A stretch of 64,000 nucleotides of DNA from Ophioderma brevispina (lineage: Eukaryota > Echinodermata > Ophiuroidea > Amphilepidida > Ophiodermatidae). This document shows, piece after piece, positions 24,511 to 35,028 of the stretch. A program made the translations under genes and the position numbers. Location: the NCBI GenBank assembly GCA_023653785.1, contig JAMKCH010035246.1:1-64000 (forward strand), given 5' to 3'. How positions within the stretch are numbered: position 1 is the first letter of the stretch; each line of letters opens with the position of its first letter. The notes under the pieces were generated by a model. It saw only the letters and a program-made list of their open reading frames with translations, did no database searches and was not told where the DNA came from.

Positions 24511-24709
24511 GAGTAAAACTAGTTAGAATTGGGGGTTTCTGGGTCACACCTTTTTTGGGGACACCACTGGACTCGCCAGTTGAACTCTGGTGTGCTGCTT
24601 TTGTCTTACAATTAAGCGCGGAAAAGCAGGCGAGGATTGGGTTGAGAACCGCCTGTTGTTTGTTCAGAAACAAATTCCACACAAAAATTTCAGGGCCTAG
24701 AAGCATGTT

Positions 24710-27265
24710 TTATTCTTGAGTTTTTTATGCAATCTTGGTAGTCAATGGAGGGTCAGAGCTTAAACCTTACTTGTCATTATTTTTTTCACACCAAGATGAA
24801 ATGCAACAGGGAATTGTTGTACCTATAGTGAAAGTGAATTGAATGTCATAATTCCTGTTTTACCCTATCAGACGATCTGAGTAAACATGTTCAATATATT
24901 GTGTTAACCTTTTGTAGTGTCTGTGAACTTATATTTTAATTATGAAATGGTAGACTAGATGAGGTTTTAAAGAATTCTTTTACTTTAAAAGAAGCTGTCT
25001 TCACTTTTCTTGCTAAAGTATTTTTTTTATGATGTCATGTATGTCCAGGCATGCATTGTAGTCTGTCATGTCTGTAGATCACTGTACTGGACTCTGTCCG
25101 ATGTATGATCTACTAAAATTTGCTTGCCATCATCCTTTATGTAATTCCGTGTTGTTTTTAATTCTACATGACTGAGAAGTATTTGTGCAATTCTCCTTTG
25201 TATCCATGATTGTGCAATTTCCAAATTCCATCAAAAAGTTTAGTTTTATGGCATGAACGTATAGATGCAGGCCTTGTCTTTTAAAAATGCCTACTGTGCT
25301 AAAAAAAGCACTTCTGAAGATGAGTCAGGTGTGCTGTAGGTGTGCATTTTGTATCAAATTGTAAAAAAAAAAAAAAAAAAAAGTGTTAACCTTTTGTAGT
25401 GTCTGTGAACTTATATTTTAATTATGAAATGGTAGACTAGATGAGGTTTTAAAGAATTCTTTTACTTTAAAAGAAGCTGTCTTCACTTTTCTTGCTAAAG
25501 TATTTTTTTATGATGTCATGTATGTCCAGGCATGCATTGTAGTCTGTCATGTCTGTAGATCACTGTACTGGACTCTGTCCGATGTATGATCTACTAAAAT
25601 TTGCTTGCCATCATCCTTTATGTAATTCCGTGTTGTTTTTAATTCTACATGACTCAGAAGTATTTGTGCAATTCTCCTTTGTATCCATGATTGTGCAATT
25701 TCCAAATTCCATCAAAAAGTTTAGTTTTATGGCATGAACGTATAGATGACCTGGTCTACTGACAAGTTAGAGGTGCGAAGAATATGCCCATTCAGTTACA
25801 TCATTCAATAGCCTTATCACGCCTGATTGAGCGCGAATTTTAAAAGCCCAAGCCCTGCAGGTGCTCATGCATACTGCCGGGCAGTGCTTTGTTCGTTGCC
25901 CGGCGTTGACGTCATATGTCAACTCATCTATACCTACGTGCATAATACTTGACATTGATCTACGTTTATGCATCATATGCCTCATGAAATTTGATGAGTA
26001 GTTCTTCTCGGCTTTTCTCAGTATCAGCATAATATAGAAAACATAATATCATTGTCCTTGTGCTTGTATATTAATCAGGTTGACCTTGTTGACCTTGCTG
26101 CACATTGGACTGAAAGCACAGCCAGATGCTGGACTGGTTGCAGCTGTGTTAATGGTGATCATAGTGCTCAAATATGGATGGTGTGTTGCCCTGAACATGG
26201 ATACAATTCTCTAACCCTAACACCACCAAACCCCAAAAAAGCTCAATGCACTGAGTGAGAAAAATGCACTAAGTCCAGGATACAGCAATGACGTCATGAA
26301 ATGAAGACACATATGGGCACGAAATCGCTGGTCGGGCCAGCGACATCTCCATAGCGTGATATCCCTGGTCATGGGAGTTCGGGCCCTGGTTTGAGACCAA
26401 CCAGAGTGTCTGACTTCTCTTTCCCCTCTACCCTTAATACTTTACAACTTCCTGGGGCATAAGGGTTAAAACAGCTGTTTTGGTTTGAAATTTGACAGGC
26501 TTTCATTCAGAAAAATAGAGGTACATGTACTAGAAATTAATGAACTTTTGGATTTGCAAAATCAATTCTCGCAAAAGTGCCAGACATTGGCAATTCACAC
26601 AAAAAGTACATGTACTTGCAGAATAATTTTGAAACATTTCATTTGAGAAGGAATTGCAAAAACATGGGTATTTTGATATTTCCAGCAAATTTCAACAAGA
26701 GTTGGTAATTAAAGGCTAACAAAGTTAGGATCGGAGCTACATTGAAAAGTTGAAGTTCAAACTTGAGTCATAGGTGCAATATGATATCCCTCATTTGTTG
26801 ATGAGGCCAAAGTTCACATGCCAAGGTCAATGGTCATGTGAGGTCAGGTTGTAAGATAGGCTGGGCGGCCCACAGCTTATATTCTTTGAATATAGCGAGC
26901 GCAAAAGCCGAGAACCGCAAAATTCTAGTTATTAAATTTAATGTAAGCACTTTGTGCTTGAAAGATCATCACAATTATTTCACCTCAAGGCCTGCAAATC
27001 CCTTAAAATTAGTGGTAAAATGGAAAGATTAGCAAAAAATAAACTGGAAAGGCACTTTATCTCTGACAAGAACAAAAGTAGGCCGGTTTTAGGCACTGTA
27101 TCTGATTTGTGTAATGTTAAAAATTTCTATGGGAAATTTCAAGTAGCCCAATTTGATGCTGGCAACTCCAGAGATTGTGCTTATACAATGTACATACAAA
27201 ATGCACCTGCTTATGGTACATTTTATGACCATGATGTTGTATTTATGATGTAGAACCTTGGCTTG
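24710..27265 (+). repeat. Unit B of the tandem duplication, copy 2
   Basis: This is a second copy of 21600-23840. It is longer because 24901-25267 and 25383-25748 are the same sequence given twice around a run of 20 A. Frames such as 26954-27253 and 25549-25737 correspond to parts of copy 1 and are not conserved as proteins. Confidence 0.8.
25363..25382. other. Run of exactly 20 A: probable masked gap
   Basis: The run lies between two nearly identical stretches of about 366 bases (24901-25267 and 25383-25748). These differ by one T in a T-run and one G/C change. This is the pattern of two contig ends that overlap but were joined by a spacer. The same 20-base length recurs at 40859 and 42408. 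Confidence 0.75.
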
Positions 27266-27269
27266 TGTC

Positions 27270-28460
27270 ATGCTTGGCTGAATAAGAACAGATGTTAACT
27301 GTGGAGAGCTCAGTCATGTGCCATTAGACTTTGTTTAAACCCTGGAAAGTTACCTTGCAGCGTTCAAATTAGGGGTTGGACTTGGCATAAGACTACAGCT
27401 GGAGCAGTCAAACAGGCATCTACTGTGCCAGTATTGTTTTGTTATTGCTTTCAAAGTTTGGCAATGCATATGTATTTGATTACTTTTCCATTGATACCAT
27501 CTTATTGGATCATCCATTGTCATCATGAAAGCCATATTCAGCAGTCTCTAACAGAGGTGAATTTTGATAAGTTAAATGTGAGGCCAAAAATTGCATCCAT
27601 ACATACTCCGTACAATAGCCCATACAGAGATGTGCTGCTTGCATGGGTCACAAAATTCAGAATTTGGTATATGAATTACTTTTTTTCGCATTAAAAATAA
27701 ATTTGCACCAAATTTTAGTATTTAGTATGAAAATTGCCAAAAAAATATTTAGAATTGCAAAAATAAACGTTTTTGCTCACGATTTGTTTCAGAATCAGTA
27801 TGGTTGGTATATAAATGGGTCACTTATTCTTTGGAAATGGGGTATATCAATGGGTAGCACTTCCGTGCCTGCGAAGGCACATCCCTAACCAGACCTAAGC
27901 AAGATTGCATCCCTTGGCATTACATGAGGTATCATTCTGCATGCATGCACTCATCATAGAAAGTATTGTTCTTCAAAGTGAAAGTTTGTTATGAAATGCA
28001 GTACACTAAAGGCGTGATTCTATTCATGAAAATAGGGTAGTTGTAAGACAACACCTCTGTTGAATAGTAAATGTGGCTGGGACTGGACAACCATATTGGT
28101 ATAGCATTTAGTTAAATGTACAGTGTACATTGTACACCCATAGATATTGTTGTTTGGGGTGATAATAGCCAATTATAATTTTAAAATGGACTTGTCTAAC
28201 AGTAAAACAATTAATTTTGCAAGGAATTTTGCAAATTTCATAAGGCGCTTAGATTCCTAAAATTAAATTTCAGTGAATTGGTCTGTGTGTAAGATCCATT
28301 GAATTTATCAAAAGAAAGTTCCACTGATACACTATAATATTGCTGGTTCAAAATTCAACAGCCTTGTGTTTGGCTAATTTGTTAAAAGATGAACTTCTGG
28401 ATTTGCAAAATTGCTCAAATTGGGAGTGACTGGCAATTAGGGAAATTAACTTGTTCATTA
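27270..28460. other. Intron; nothing recognised
   Basis: An 89-codon frame (27425-27694) and an 81-codon frame (27643-27888) occur, but they show no known domain and no clear splice framing. No RNA gene or further repeat was recognised. The missing ITPK1 exon was not found here. Confidence 0.4.
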
Positions 28461-28462
28461 CA

Positions 28463-28755
28463 GGGCACATGTGGTCCAGTGGATTACAACGACCGCCTCA
28501 TGACCAAAGGTCCTGGGGTTCGAGTCCCACTGAGGCCAATGTGTTGTGCACTTGGGCAAGGCACTTTACCTCACTTGCCTCCCTCGCTTGCCTTCCAGGT
28601 TCCACCCAGGTGCTAAATGGGGAGCTGTTAGGAATATTGTCCAATGAGTGCTGCCCTAAGGTATGAGTATGCCTTGGGCATTTGTAAGGCAGCTGACATT
28701 TTTTGATACATTGTGAAAAGCGCAGTTAAGCGCTTTAAAATACAAAAGTACAAAG
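28463..28755 (+). mobile_element. tRNA-derived SINE, copy 1
   Basis: The head has an RNA polymerase III A box (TGGTCCAGTGG) and, about 35 bases on, a B box (GGTTCGAGTCCC, 28517-28528). The body follows with TTGGGCAAGGCACTTTACCTC, CCAGGTGCTAAATGGGGAGC, GTTAGGAATAT and GCATTTGTAAGGCAGCTGAC. The tail is AT-rich (TTAAGCGCTTTAAAATAC). A second copy on the same strand is at 36361-36668. The conserved body with a GCACTTTA motif is typical of deuterostome tRNA-SINEs. Confidence 0.88.
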
Positions 28756-28921
28756 TTTTAAAAAGTCCTAGAACTTGAGTTACTTAATAAAAACCATACA
28801 CTGTGTTCTGATTAATTTGCATTTATTTGCAAGTGGAAATGGTCTTAATCAAGCTATTAAAATTGATCAATCTAGAAAATCTTCACATTGTTTGATTTAT
28901 TTTCCTTTTTTAACCTTACAG

Positions 28922-28965
28922 TTTGTAAACATTCTCAAGCACATGGCTCTGTCAACTCACATAAG
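28922..28965 (+). CDS. ITPK1: ITPK1 exon with CKHSQAHGSVNSHK
   Basis: This is a short exon of 44 bases: two bases completing a split codon, then 14 codons. A clear pyrimidine-rich acceptor (TTTTTTAACCTTACAG) precedes it and a strong donor GTAAGAG follows AAG. The product CKHSQAHGSVNSHK matches the ITPK1 loop that in vertebrates reads CK--AHG-NSH. The His and Lys residues of this loop are in the inositol-phosphate/ATP site according to family knowledge. It ends in phase 0 and joins the next exon, which begins MAIIFNEEGL. The partly visible first codon would be Ile or Val, so the missing upstream exon must end after one base of that codon. Confidence 0.92.
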
Positions 28966-29041
28966 GTAAGAGTGTGTTTAATATCAGAATAATACTTGCA
29001 GGTCTCCAAATGGCTATTCACAGTCCATGTTTCAGGTTGTT

Positions 29042-29291
29042 TTAAAGGTACTAGCAGTGATCCGTGTGAAAGCATAAAAATATTTGCGTATGTTGATGTA
29101 AATGTCGGTATGGATGGATGAAAGCCACCAAAATGTACTAAAATATATCCAGTTACAATCTTATTTGGTGGCTTTTGGTTTTATCACTTGCAAGGTATGG
29201 TAGGATACCTGTACTTGGTGCAAAAATGCAAATATCTGAGTTTTGTTGATTTTTAGACCTGATTCAGCAAATCACTGATAGTGCCCTTTAA
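29042..29291. mobile_element. MITE, 250 bp, TTAAAGG...CCCTTTAA ends
   Basis: The left end TTAAAGGTACTAGCAGTGAT and the right end ATCACTGATAGTGCCCTTTA are inverse copies. The interior has GGTAGGATACCTGTACTTGG, whose inverse (CCAAGTATAGGTATCCTACC) is in the related element at 38864-39230. The two are therefore one family in opposite orientations. Confidence 0.88.
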
Positions 29292-29639
29292 TTGTTAGAT
29301 AGAAGTGACTAAAAATATGCATCGGAGAGCGAGATACCAGTGGACTGGCGCTTTAGCAGAAGGGGGATTTTGTAATTGCAAAATCTGTTGTTGGTGTCTG
29401 TCTTTGCCTGTAACTGCCAGACCCCTGTCCCAATCTAGATGACACTTGCACTGCAGGACCTTTGTATCTACTGGTACTTGCACTGTGACAGACAGGTCTG
29501 TGGGCCAAAGGTCATATTTCTGTATTGAAGGCTTTCCTGCTCTTATTCCCTTGAAAACCTGTACAAACTCTCTGTCTTGCCAAGTTTTCTGCTCTTATTC
29601 TCCAGGATTACTGAGCGAAGTCTCTCTTAACCTGCCAGG

Positions 29640-29945
29640 GGATATTACTTGCAGTATTTCACTCTTTTACCATCATGTTCCTTGCCCTTTCTAAATACAT
29701 GTCCATGCCACTTTCACCTCTTTTCCTGCACTTCTCTAAGACAACTCTTTCAGCTTTGTTGTCCCTCTAATTCTTTCATTCCTTATTCTACCTGTCTTCA
29801 TGACTCCACACATCCAAGGCAACATTATCTCTGCTACATCCAACCTTTTCACTTGTGTTGTCTATATGCCCCATGTCTCAGCCTCATATGCCATTACCGG
29901 TCTAACTGCTGTCTTGTTATACACCTTTTGCCTCTTAATTAAAGG
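29640..29945 (-). pseudogene. LINE reverse-transcriptase C-terminal remnant
   Basis: Reading the minus strand from about 29945 downward gives VYNKTAVRPVMAYEAETW, then KRLDVAEIMLPWMCGVM, then GRIRNERIRG, and in a shifted frame KWHGHVFRKGKEH. This order (YKT-VRPVM-YG-E-W, MLRWMCGV, D-IRNE-IRG, RLRWYGHV-R) is the usual end of the polyprotein of a common animal non-LTR retrotransposon group. Stops and at least two frameshifts break it. It lies antisense to ITPK1 in an intron and is inactive. The Leu/Ser/Cys-rich + strand frames across it are shadows. Confidence 0.85.
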
Positions 29946-30282
29946 GGTATTTCATGATCCACAACCTCGTCCCCCCGACTTAACTCAAAAAAGTTGAGAT
30001 TTATTATCATCTGAACCGTTAGCCTTAGTAATCCATGTGTACCAAATTTTACGTTAAAATTTGGTCGTATCTGTAAGAAATTTACAATTTTGTATTTTCT
30101 GTCCGTAAACGGACAGAAGACAGAATTTACAGCACAGTGGCCTACAGGACCATGGGAAACAAGCATTTGCTCATAACACAAGATCGGGATCAACTCAAAT
30201 TTTGTGAATAAGATTTTCTCAAGGATATCTAGTGAACCATGAATAAAACAGAGGGTGCTGGAATCACGAAATGCATCTTTAA
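29939..30282. mobile_element. MITE, 344 bp, TTAAAGG...CTTTAA ends
   Basis: The left end TTAAAGGGGTATTTCATGAT and the right end ATCACGAAATGCATCTTTAA are inverse copies with few mismatches. It directly abuts the LINE remnant, so it probably inserted at a TTAA within or beside it. The interior includes a small palindrome around CTGTCCGTAAACGGACAG. Confidence 0.88.
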
Positions 30283-30499
30283 CACTGATTTTAGATCACA
30301 CGGCACTCCTGATAACCTCTCCCAATTTGTCCATCCTGACTGGAATCTATGAGAAATTTCAAATTAAATTGCCAGCCTCAGCCATCGTTGATCCTATAGA
30401 TGATGTGCCAGTGTTTACAAACATTAGCACCTAGTCAGTGATCTACTGACGTGAACGAGATGGGATAAGGACATCACATACAACAACAGCACTAATCAA

Positions 30500-30780
30500 T
30501 AGACTATTGATTGAGCACGAATATTAAAAGCACAAGCCCTACAGATGCGCGCGCATACCACCGGGCAGCGGTGACATCACACGGCACATCGTCTCTACTC
30601 TGTTCAAGCTCAAGTTAAAGGTGACATCAGTGTTAGGTTTCACACCCTAGAAACTCACACGCTGACCTTGAAATTGTAGCACTTACGCATGCGAATAAAG
30701 GCGGCGCGATCAAAACGCGAGAACAAATGCAGAGTTGTGTCATGACGTCACCCTTGAACTTAAGAAAGAACACAGTATAG
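30500..30780 (+). repeat. Fragment related to unit B
   Basis: It has TTGAGCACGAATATTAAAAG, CACAAGCCCTACAGATG and ACCGGGCAGCGGTGACATCA. Unit B at 25820-25930 has TTGAGCGCGAATTTTAAAAG, CCAAGCCCTGCAGGTG and GCCGGGCAGTGC in the same order. The fragment ends just before the exon at 30900. Confidence 0.65.
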
Positions 30781-30899
30781 GTATTTAAATGTTTCCACTC
30801 TCTTTAATCAAATGCACTTCTAATAATTTTAATGAAGGAATTACTGTCTTGTGTGCAAAAGCTCTGCATTACAATATCTTTGACTTGTCGTTTTCACAG

Positions 30900-31059
30900 A
30901 TGGCAATAATTTTCAATGAAGAGGGTCTTCGTGACGTGACACCGCCTTGTGTAGCCCAGACCTTTATCAACCACAATGCTTTATTACACAAGATATTTGT
31001 CGTCGGTGATGACTATTTTTTAGTAGAGAGGCCTTCGGTCAAGAATTTTGCAGCTGGAG
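30900..31059 (+). CDS. ITPK1: ITPK1 exon, central ATP-grasp region
   Basis: This exon has 53 codons plus one base (phase 1 at its end). The acceptor CGTTTTCACAG precedes it and the donor GTGAGT follows GCTGGAG. The product runs MAIIFNEEGL, then PPCVAQTFINHNALLHKIF, VVGDDYFLVERPSVKNF and AAG. This closely follows the ITPK1 ATP-grasp core. The QTFINHN strand-loop helps bind the adenine, and the KIFVVGD Lys and the ERPS Arg contact the inositol phosphate in the family. All of these positions are kept, so the gene looks functional. The Met at its start is internal, not the initiator, because the phase-0 exon at 28922 joins directly before it. Confidence 0.96.
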
Positions 31060-31234
31060 GTGAGTTGATAGCAGATGATTTATAGGGAGTTCATGTATAC
31101 CTCGTATGTATTGGCGTACGCGATTGGTCAATACGCGTCACGTGACCATGTATAAATAAACGTTTATGCATGGCTGCCATGACGAATGCCAAAAGTGGTC
31201 AAAAATCATGCAATTTCAGACTGAATTTGATATG

Positions 31235-31664
31235 TGGGCCATTCTTCGGTCACATTTGTGACCAAAAACTGGTGATTTTTTACTTTCAGCCCAATGCTGT
31301 TTTGTCAATGTAACCAATCTGTTATTACTTTTTACATTATTAATAACCTTCAGTCCAAACCTAACCAAAAATAATGTTTCAACTTTTGGTAGATTGGTTA
31401 TATTGTCATGGTTGCCCCCCAAAGTTTGGTCACGTGTGTGACCATCTGATGGTCACAAACGTGACCGAACTTTATTTGCCCCCCCCCCCATGATGAAATA
31501 ACCAATCAAGTGAAAGTGGATATATTATTTTTGGTTAGGCTTAGACTCAAGGTTATTAATAATGTAAAGAGGAATAACCGATTTGTTACGATGACAAAAC
31601 AGCATTGGGCTGAAAGTAAAAAATCACCAGTTTTTGGTCACAAACGTGACCGAAGAATGGCCCA
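31235..31664. mobile_element. 430-bp palindromic foldback element
   Basis: The arms begin TGGGCCATTCTTCGGTCACA and end TGACCGAAGAATGGCCCA. Pairing continues through TTTTTGGTCAC, AAAAATCACCAG, AGCCCAATGCTGTTTTGTC and TTATTAATAATGT to a centre near 31430-31470. The centre itself carries GTCACGTGTGTGACC, ATGGTCACAAACGTGACC and a run of C. Nearly the whole element would fold into one hairpin. No coding capacity. Confidence 0.9.
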
Positions 31665-32200
31665 TGTAATGATTTAATTTTGTAAATAAATGTTATCGGC
31701 ATAAACAAGCGTTAATACCCAAAATACTATGAATGAACCCCTAATTCATACTTTATCTATCGGCAGGCACTGGCTGATGCTAGCAAGTGGTAGTGTATTT
31801 GTTGCATCAATATAATAAGTAAACATTCTGGCAAAAGAATTCAGCTTTTGCAAAAAATAGTCAATATCTTCATGTCCAGATGGTAATTCTTTCTACCCCG
31901 GCAGGAAGGAAATGTTCTGCTTACCCAAGCCAATCTGAACACCTTGATATTTTGACTGCTATATCACCATATTTCCATCCAATAATATAAGCAGTATTCT
32001 TTACTTATTCAGAAATAAATCTGTATTGTCTGTATCATAAGGCCCAAAAAATTGGTAGAAGTAGGCATATACATAAAGGATACTTTACTGTTTCTGTACC
32101 AAAATTAATGAGAAAAATTACATTTTTAGCGCTGTAGAGGCAATTGCAATGGAAGAGCAATAAATACTATTTCCCTGAAGATGGTTGAGATTTTTTTTTT
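31665..32200. other. Intron; nothing recognised
   Basis: AT-rich sequence without exon, repeat or RNA signal that I can support. Confidence 0.4.
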
Positions 32201-32204
32201 CATT

Positions 32205-32276
32205 ATCTCGATTGGGAATCGAACCCGGTCCTTCCGCTTGCATGTCAAGTGCTCTACCCGTATGAGCTATCAAGAC
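32205..32276 (-). pseudogene. tRNA-like sequence, damaged anticodon arm
   Basis: The minus strand is 72 bases long, like a tRNA. A 7-bp acceptor stem (GTCTTGA with TCGAGAT, G-T pairs allowed), TA, and a 4-bp D stem (GCTC/GAGC with loop ATACGGGTA) are intact. A B-box-like GGTTCGATTCC gives a T loop, with only three of five T-stem pairs. The anticodon arm does not form: only a 4-bp stem CTTG/CAAG with a 5-base loop is possible, and T33 is absent. No CCA or anticodon can be assigned. It is most likely a tRNA pseudogene or a SINE head. Confidence 0.7.
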
Positions 32277-32279
32277 GTG

Positions 32280-34018
32280 ATGGTAATGGAGATCTAAGAT
32301 TCAAACTCCATCATTTCCTGTGCTTTCGCTGGAAAAGTTTTTTGAACGATCACACACTAGCTTCAGTGTCATATGCAATAGGGTATGTATGCTCTTATAA
32401 TGTACGCTCACTGAGATCGCACAGCGTGATATGTGCATATACGCATTCAACAAACTTTTCTAGCAGTTATCTTGACAAGCGTGATAAAGAAACTAATCGT
32501 TGTAAGTACAATAGCTGCCATGTGATGCATCTATGTGCTCCCATGTGTTACAATGACTTTTCATGAGTCATTGGCTCTTGAAAAGGTTTTTCAAGGGATT
32601 TTTTTTAAATTTTTACGTGTTGTGTTTTTACAAGAGACACTACCAAAGGAACCACATAATGGTATGTTTGATGGATTTCTCTGACACATGGCAGCTATTA
32701 CAGTATGGACTCATAAGAATTCCATCATGATGCAAATATTAATTGTAATCAAATTCGATTAAGAAACACCTTGTATTGACGTGACTGAGTAAGCATAACT
32801 ATTCTGGATTTCAGTGGGCGGGGGTTCGGGGTTATGAATGCAAACACGACTATTCATTGGGTTGGTGCCCTATCTAATATGAGACGTATATTAGATAGTG
32901 CGTTGTCACGCGCCAAGTGTTAACGCGGGGTGTCTAAGGTACGCAGTCGCATCGCAGATTAGTACGGGTGGGTTTATTTTTGGACAACGGGGAATATTTT
33001 GCCTCCTTTTGACTAATATTATTGAAGTAAAATATTTTCGTGATTTAAAACAACCAAATAAATAAGATATGAGAATAAAAGATAGGATTGTTGTTTTTCC
33101 TATATAATATCGTGCATATTGGAGGGGCTAGTCCAAATTTTATCGTAGTCTGCTGAGGCATCCACTACTATATAAATATTGACCTGCCATCCAATATGAC
33201 ACGAATAGATAGCCAAAACAACACATCCAATCTCTTATCTCTAAATACTATCCTCGAGATTGTTGAGATAATTTCTCATCCATCTCGAGGGAAGTTGTAG
33301 TACTCAGTAGTTCTTTCATTGGAAGATTGGACTTTAATTCCGTTAGTTCAGAAAATACCAAGCAGGTGGTGATTTTCAAGTGTTTGTTTGGGAATGGCAA
33401 AATGTGAACAGATGGCATTGCAAAATTGAAACATAAACCATATCCTCCACAAAATAAGGAATGAAGAAACCAATGAGGCTTAAGAAACACACAATACCAT
33501 GATTTTTACAGATACTCCACTTAGCTTCTGCAGTCTTATACATGTAGCTCTGGAATTGTGGTTCCACAAAAGGGCAAACGGCCAACTTATGATAAAAAAA
33601 AGGTCCAAAATTTAGAGAAAATTTGACAAGAAAGTGTACGTTTAGTTGTTGAAATGTTTGAAAAGCCCAAAAAAGTATTCATTTTGGAATTGTTAGCTCC
33701 ACTTTTTGAAAGTCCCACACTCTCCCCCTTTGTTAAATTGACAATCCAGCATAGAGCCTATGCCAATCTTTGCATCGTTCCTTTTTTGCTAACCACCTGC
33801 AGGAGTTTCAAATTTTGAAGTGGAACCTGTCAAACTTAGCAAACCATCCTCGCATTAGTGGGGCTTTGTTTTTAATTGTTAGAAGCAAGTAGAGCTAAAG
33901 CTGATACAATGACAACTTGTACAACACACAAAGAAGCAGGTTGTTTATTTGTACTGACTAAAAAGGAAAAGAAACTTGCATATAGGATTTCAATTAGAGA
34001 ATAAAAGTTAGGATTTGG
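32280..34018. other. Intron; nothing recognised
   Basis: The 105-codon frame at 32249-32566 overlaps the tRNA-like sequence and shows no domain. A short duplicated phrase (ATCTAATATGAGACGTATATTAGAT near 32873) forms a small hairpin. No other feature is supported. Confidence 0.4.
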
Positions 34019-34168
34019 GGAACAGGTACTCTCTTACAACGCATTGAAAACCAAGGCGATACCATTTATTTTGAACGTGGAAGAACGAGGCCGGAGGCCG
34101 AGTTCTTCCACGCTAAAATAATGGTTTGTCCCAGCGTTTTCAAGTTGTCATAAAGAGAGTACGGTTCC
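34019..34168. mobile_element. 150-bp inverted-repeat element
   Basis: The left end GGAACAGGTACTCTCTTACA pairs with the right end TAAAGAGAGTACGGTTCC. Pairing continues through GCATTGAAAAC, ACCATTTATTTT and GTGGAAGAAC to the core GAGGCCGGAGGCCGAG. Almost the whole unit is a hairpin. Confidence 0.85.
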
Positions 34169-34550
34169 AAAATCATTTAACTTTAGTCTCTTCTTAAACA
34201 AGCTTTATCATTTAAGCGTCATCTTTAACCCAATGTTGCGACTACGGTCTTAAAAAAAATATAAGAAAGGACTGCACCCACCCATGGGACAACAATCGAA
34301 CAAACCGCTGAACTCAACGATCATAGAAACGAGACGCAACGTTGGCAGGCGCGCGCTCGAACGTAGCAAAAGCAGTATGACGCGAGCACTTCAACCAAAA
34401 ATAATGTCAATACGCAGCACGTACTACCTAGATTCAGATAAAATAAACTCACTTGAATTTTGCTTTTACTAGAATGATTGTACCAAGCCCACTTCAACAT
34501 GGGCAAATTGTCAGACAGGGCATAACAGTTTCTGCCATGTTTCTTTTCAG

Positions 34551-34618
34551 ACCGGAGTACCATATTTTTTGATAGTCATGATGTGTCTAAACCTGATTCA
34601 GCATCTTTCCTAAATGAG
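34551..34618 (+). CDS. ITPK1: ITPK1 exon with IFFDSHDVSKPDS
   Basis: This is a 68-base exon: two bases completing the Asp codon begun at 31059, then 22 codons, ending in phase 0. The acceptor TGTTTCTTTTCAG and the donor GTAAGCTG are both good. The product RSTIFFDSHDVSKPDSASFL matches the ITPK1 insert that in vertebrates reads SIFFNSHNVSKPES-S-L and is diagnostic of the animal family. It joins the previous exon as AGDRSTIFF and the next as LNE/LDERDQ. The antisense frame across it is a shadow. Confidence 0.95.
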
Positions 34619-35028
34619 GTAAGCTGAATAAATAGAATGAAATATGTGTATAATTGGTGCTATTGCTTTAATCCCATGATATACAGCAGCATGTTTTACT
34701 GACAGCAAGTATGAATAGTGACAAAATAAAGTTGCATAATTGTTTTTTGCATACAATGTGAAGGGTGTTTTTTAAGTTACTAATGATAATTCAACTAAAC
34801 AAATGAGGAAATGATGGTGAAATCCCTTTAGATTAAAGCTGTGTAATAATATAACAAAAATTAATTTTCTTTATCTAGGGGTCATTACACCCCGTATAAT
34901 TCCAAGTTCTACTTGTTTTAAGTGAAATGGTGGTCTCGTAGCAAAAGTTATTCTATGCCTCATCATCACCATTTATAATAGGCCAATAGTCAAGTTAGCC
35001 AAATAGTCATTTCCTGGTATTTGGCTAG
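34619..35028. other. Intron; nothing recognised
   Basis: AT-rich with no supported feature. Confidence 0.4.

Noticed and set aside
29446..29997. Cys/Leu-rich + strand frames that look like secreted peptides
   Set aside because: The minus strand carries clear LINE C-terminal motifs here, so the + frames are shadows.
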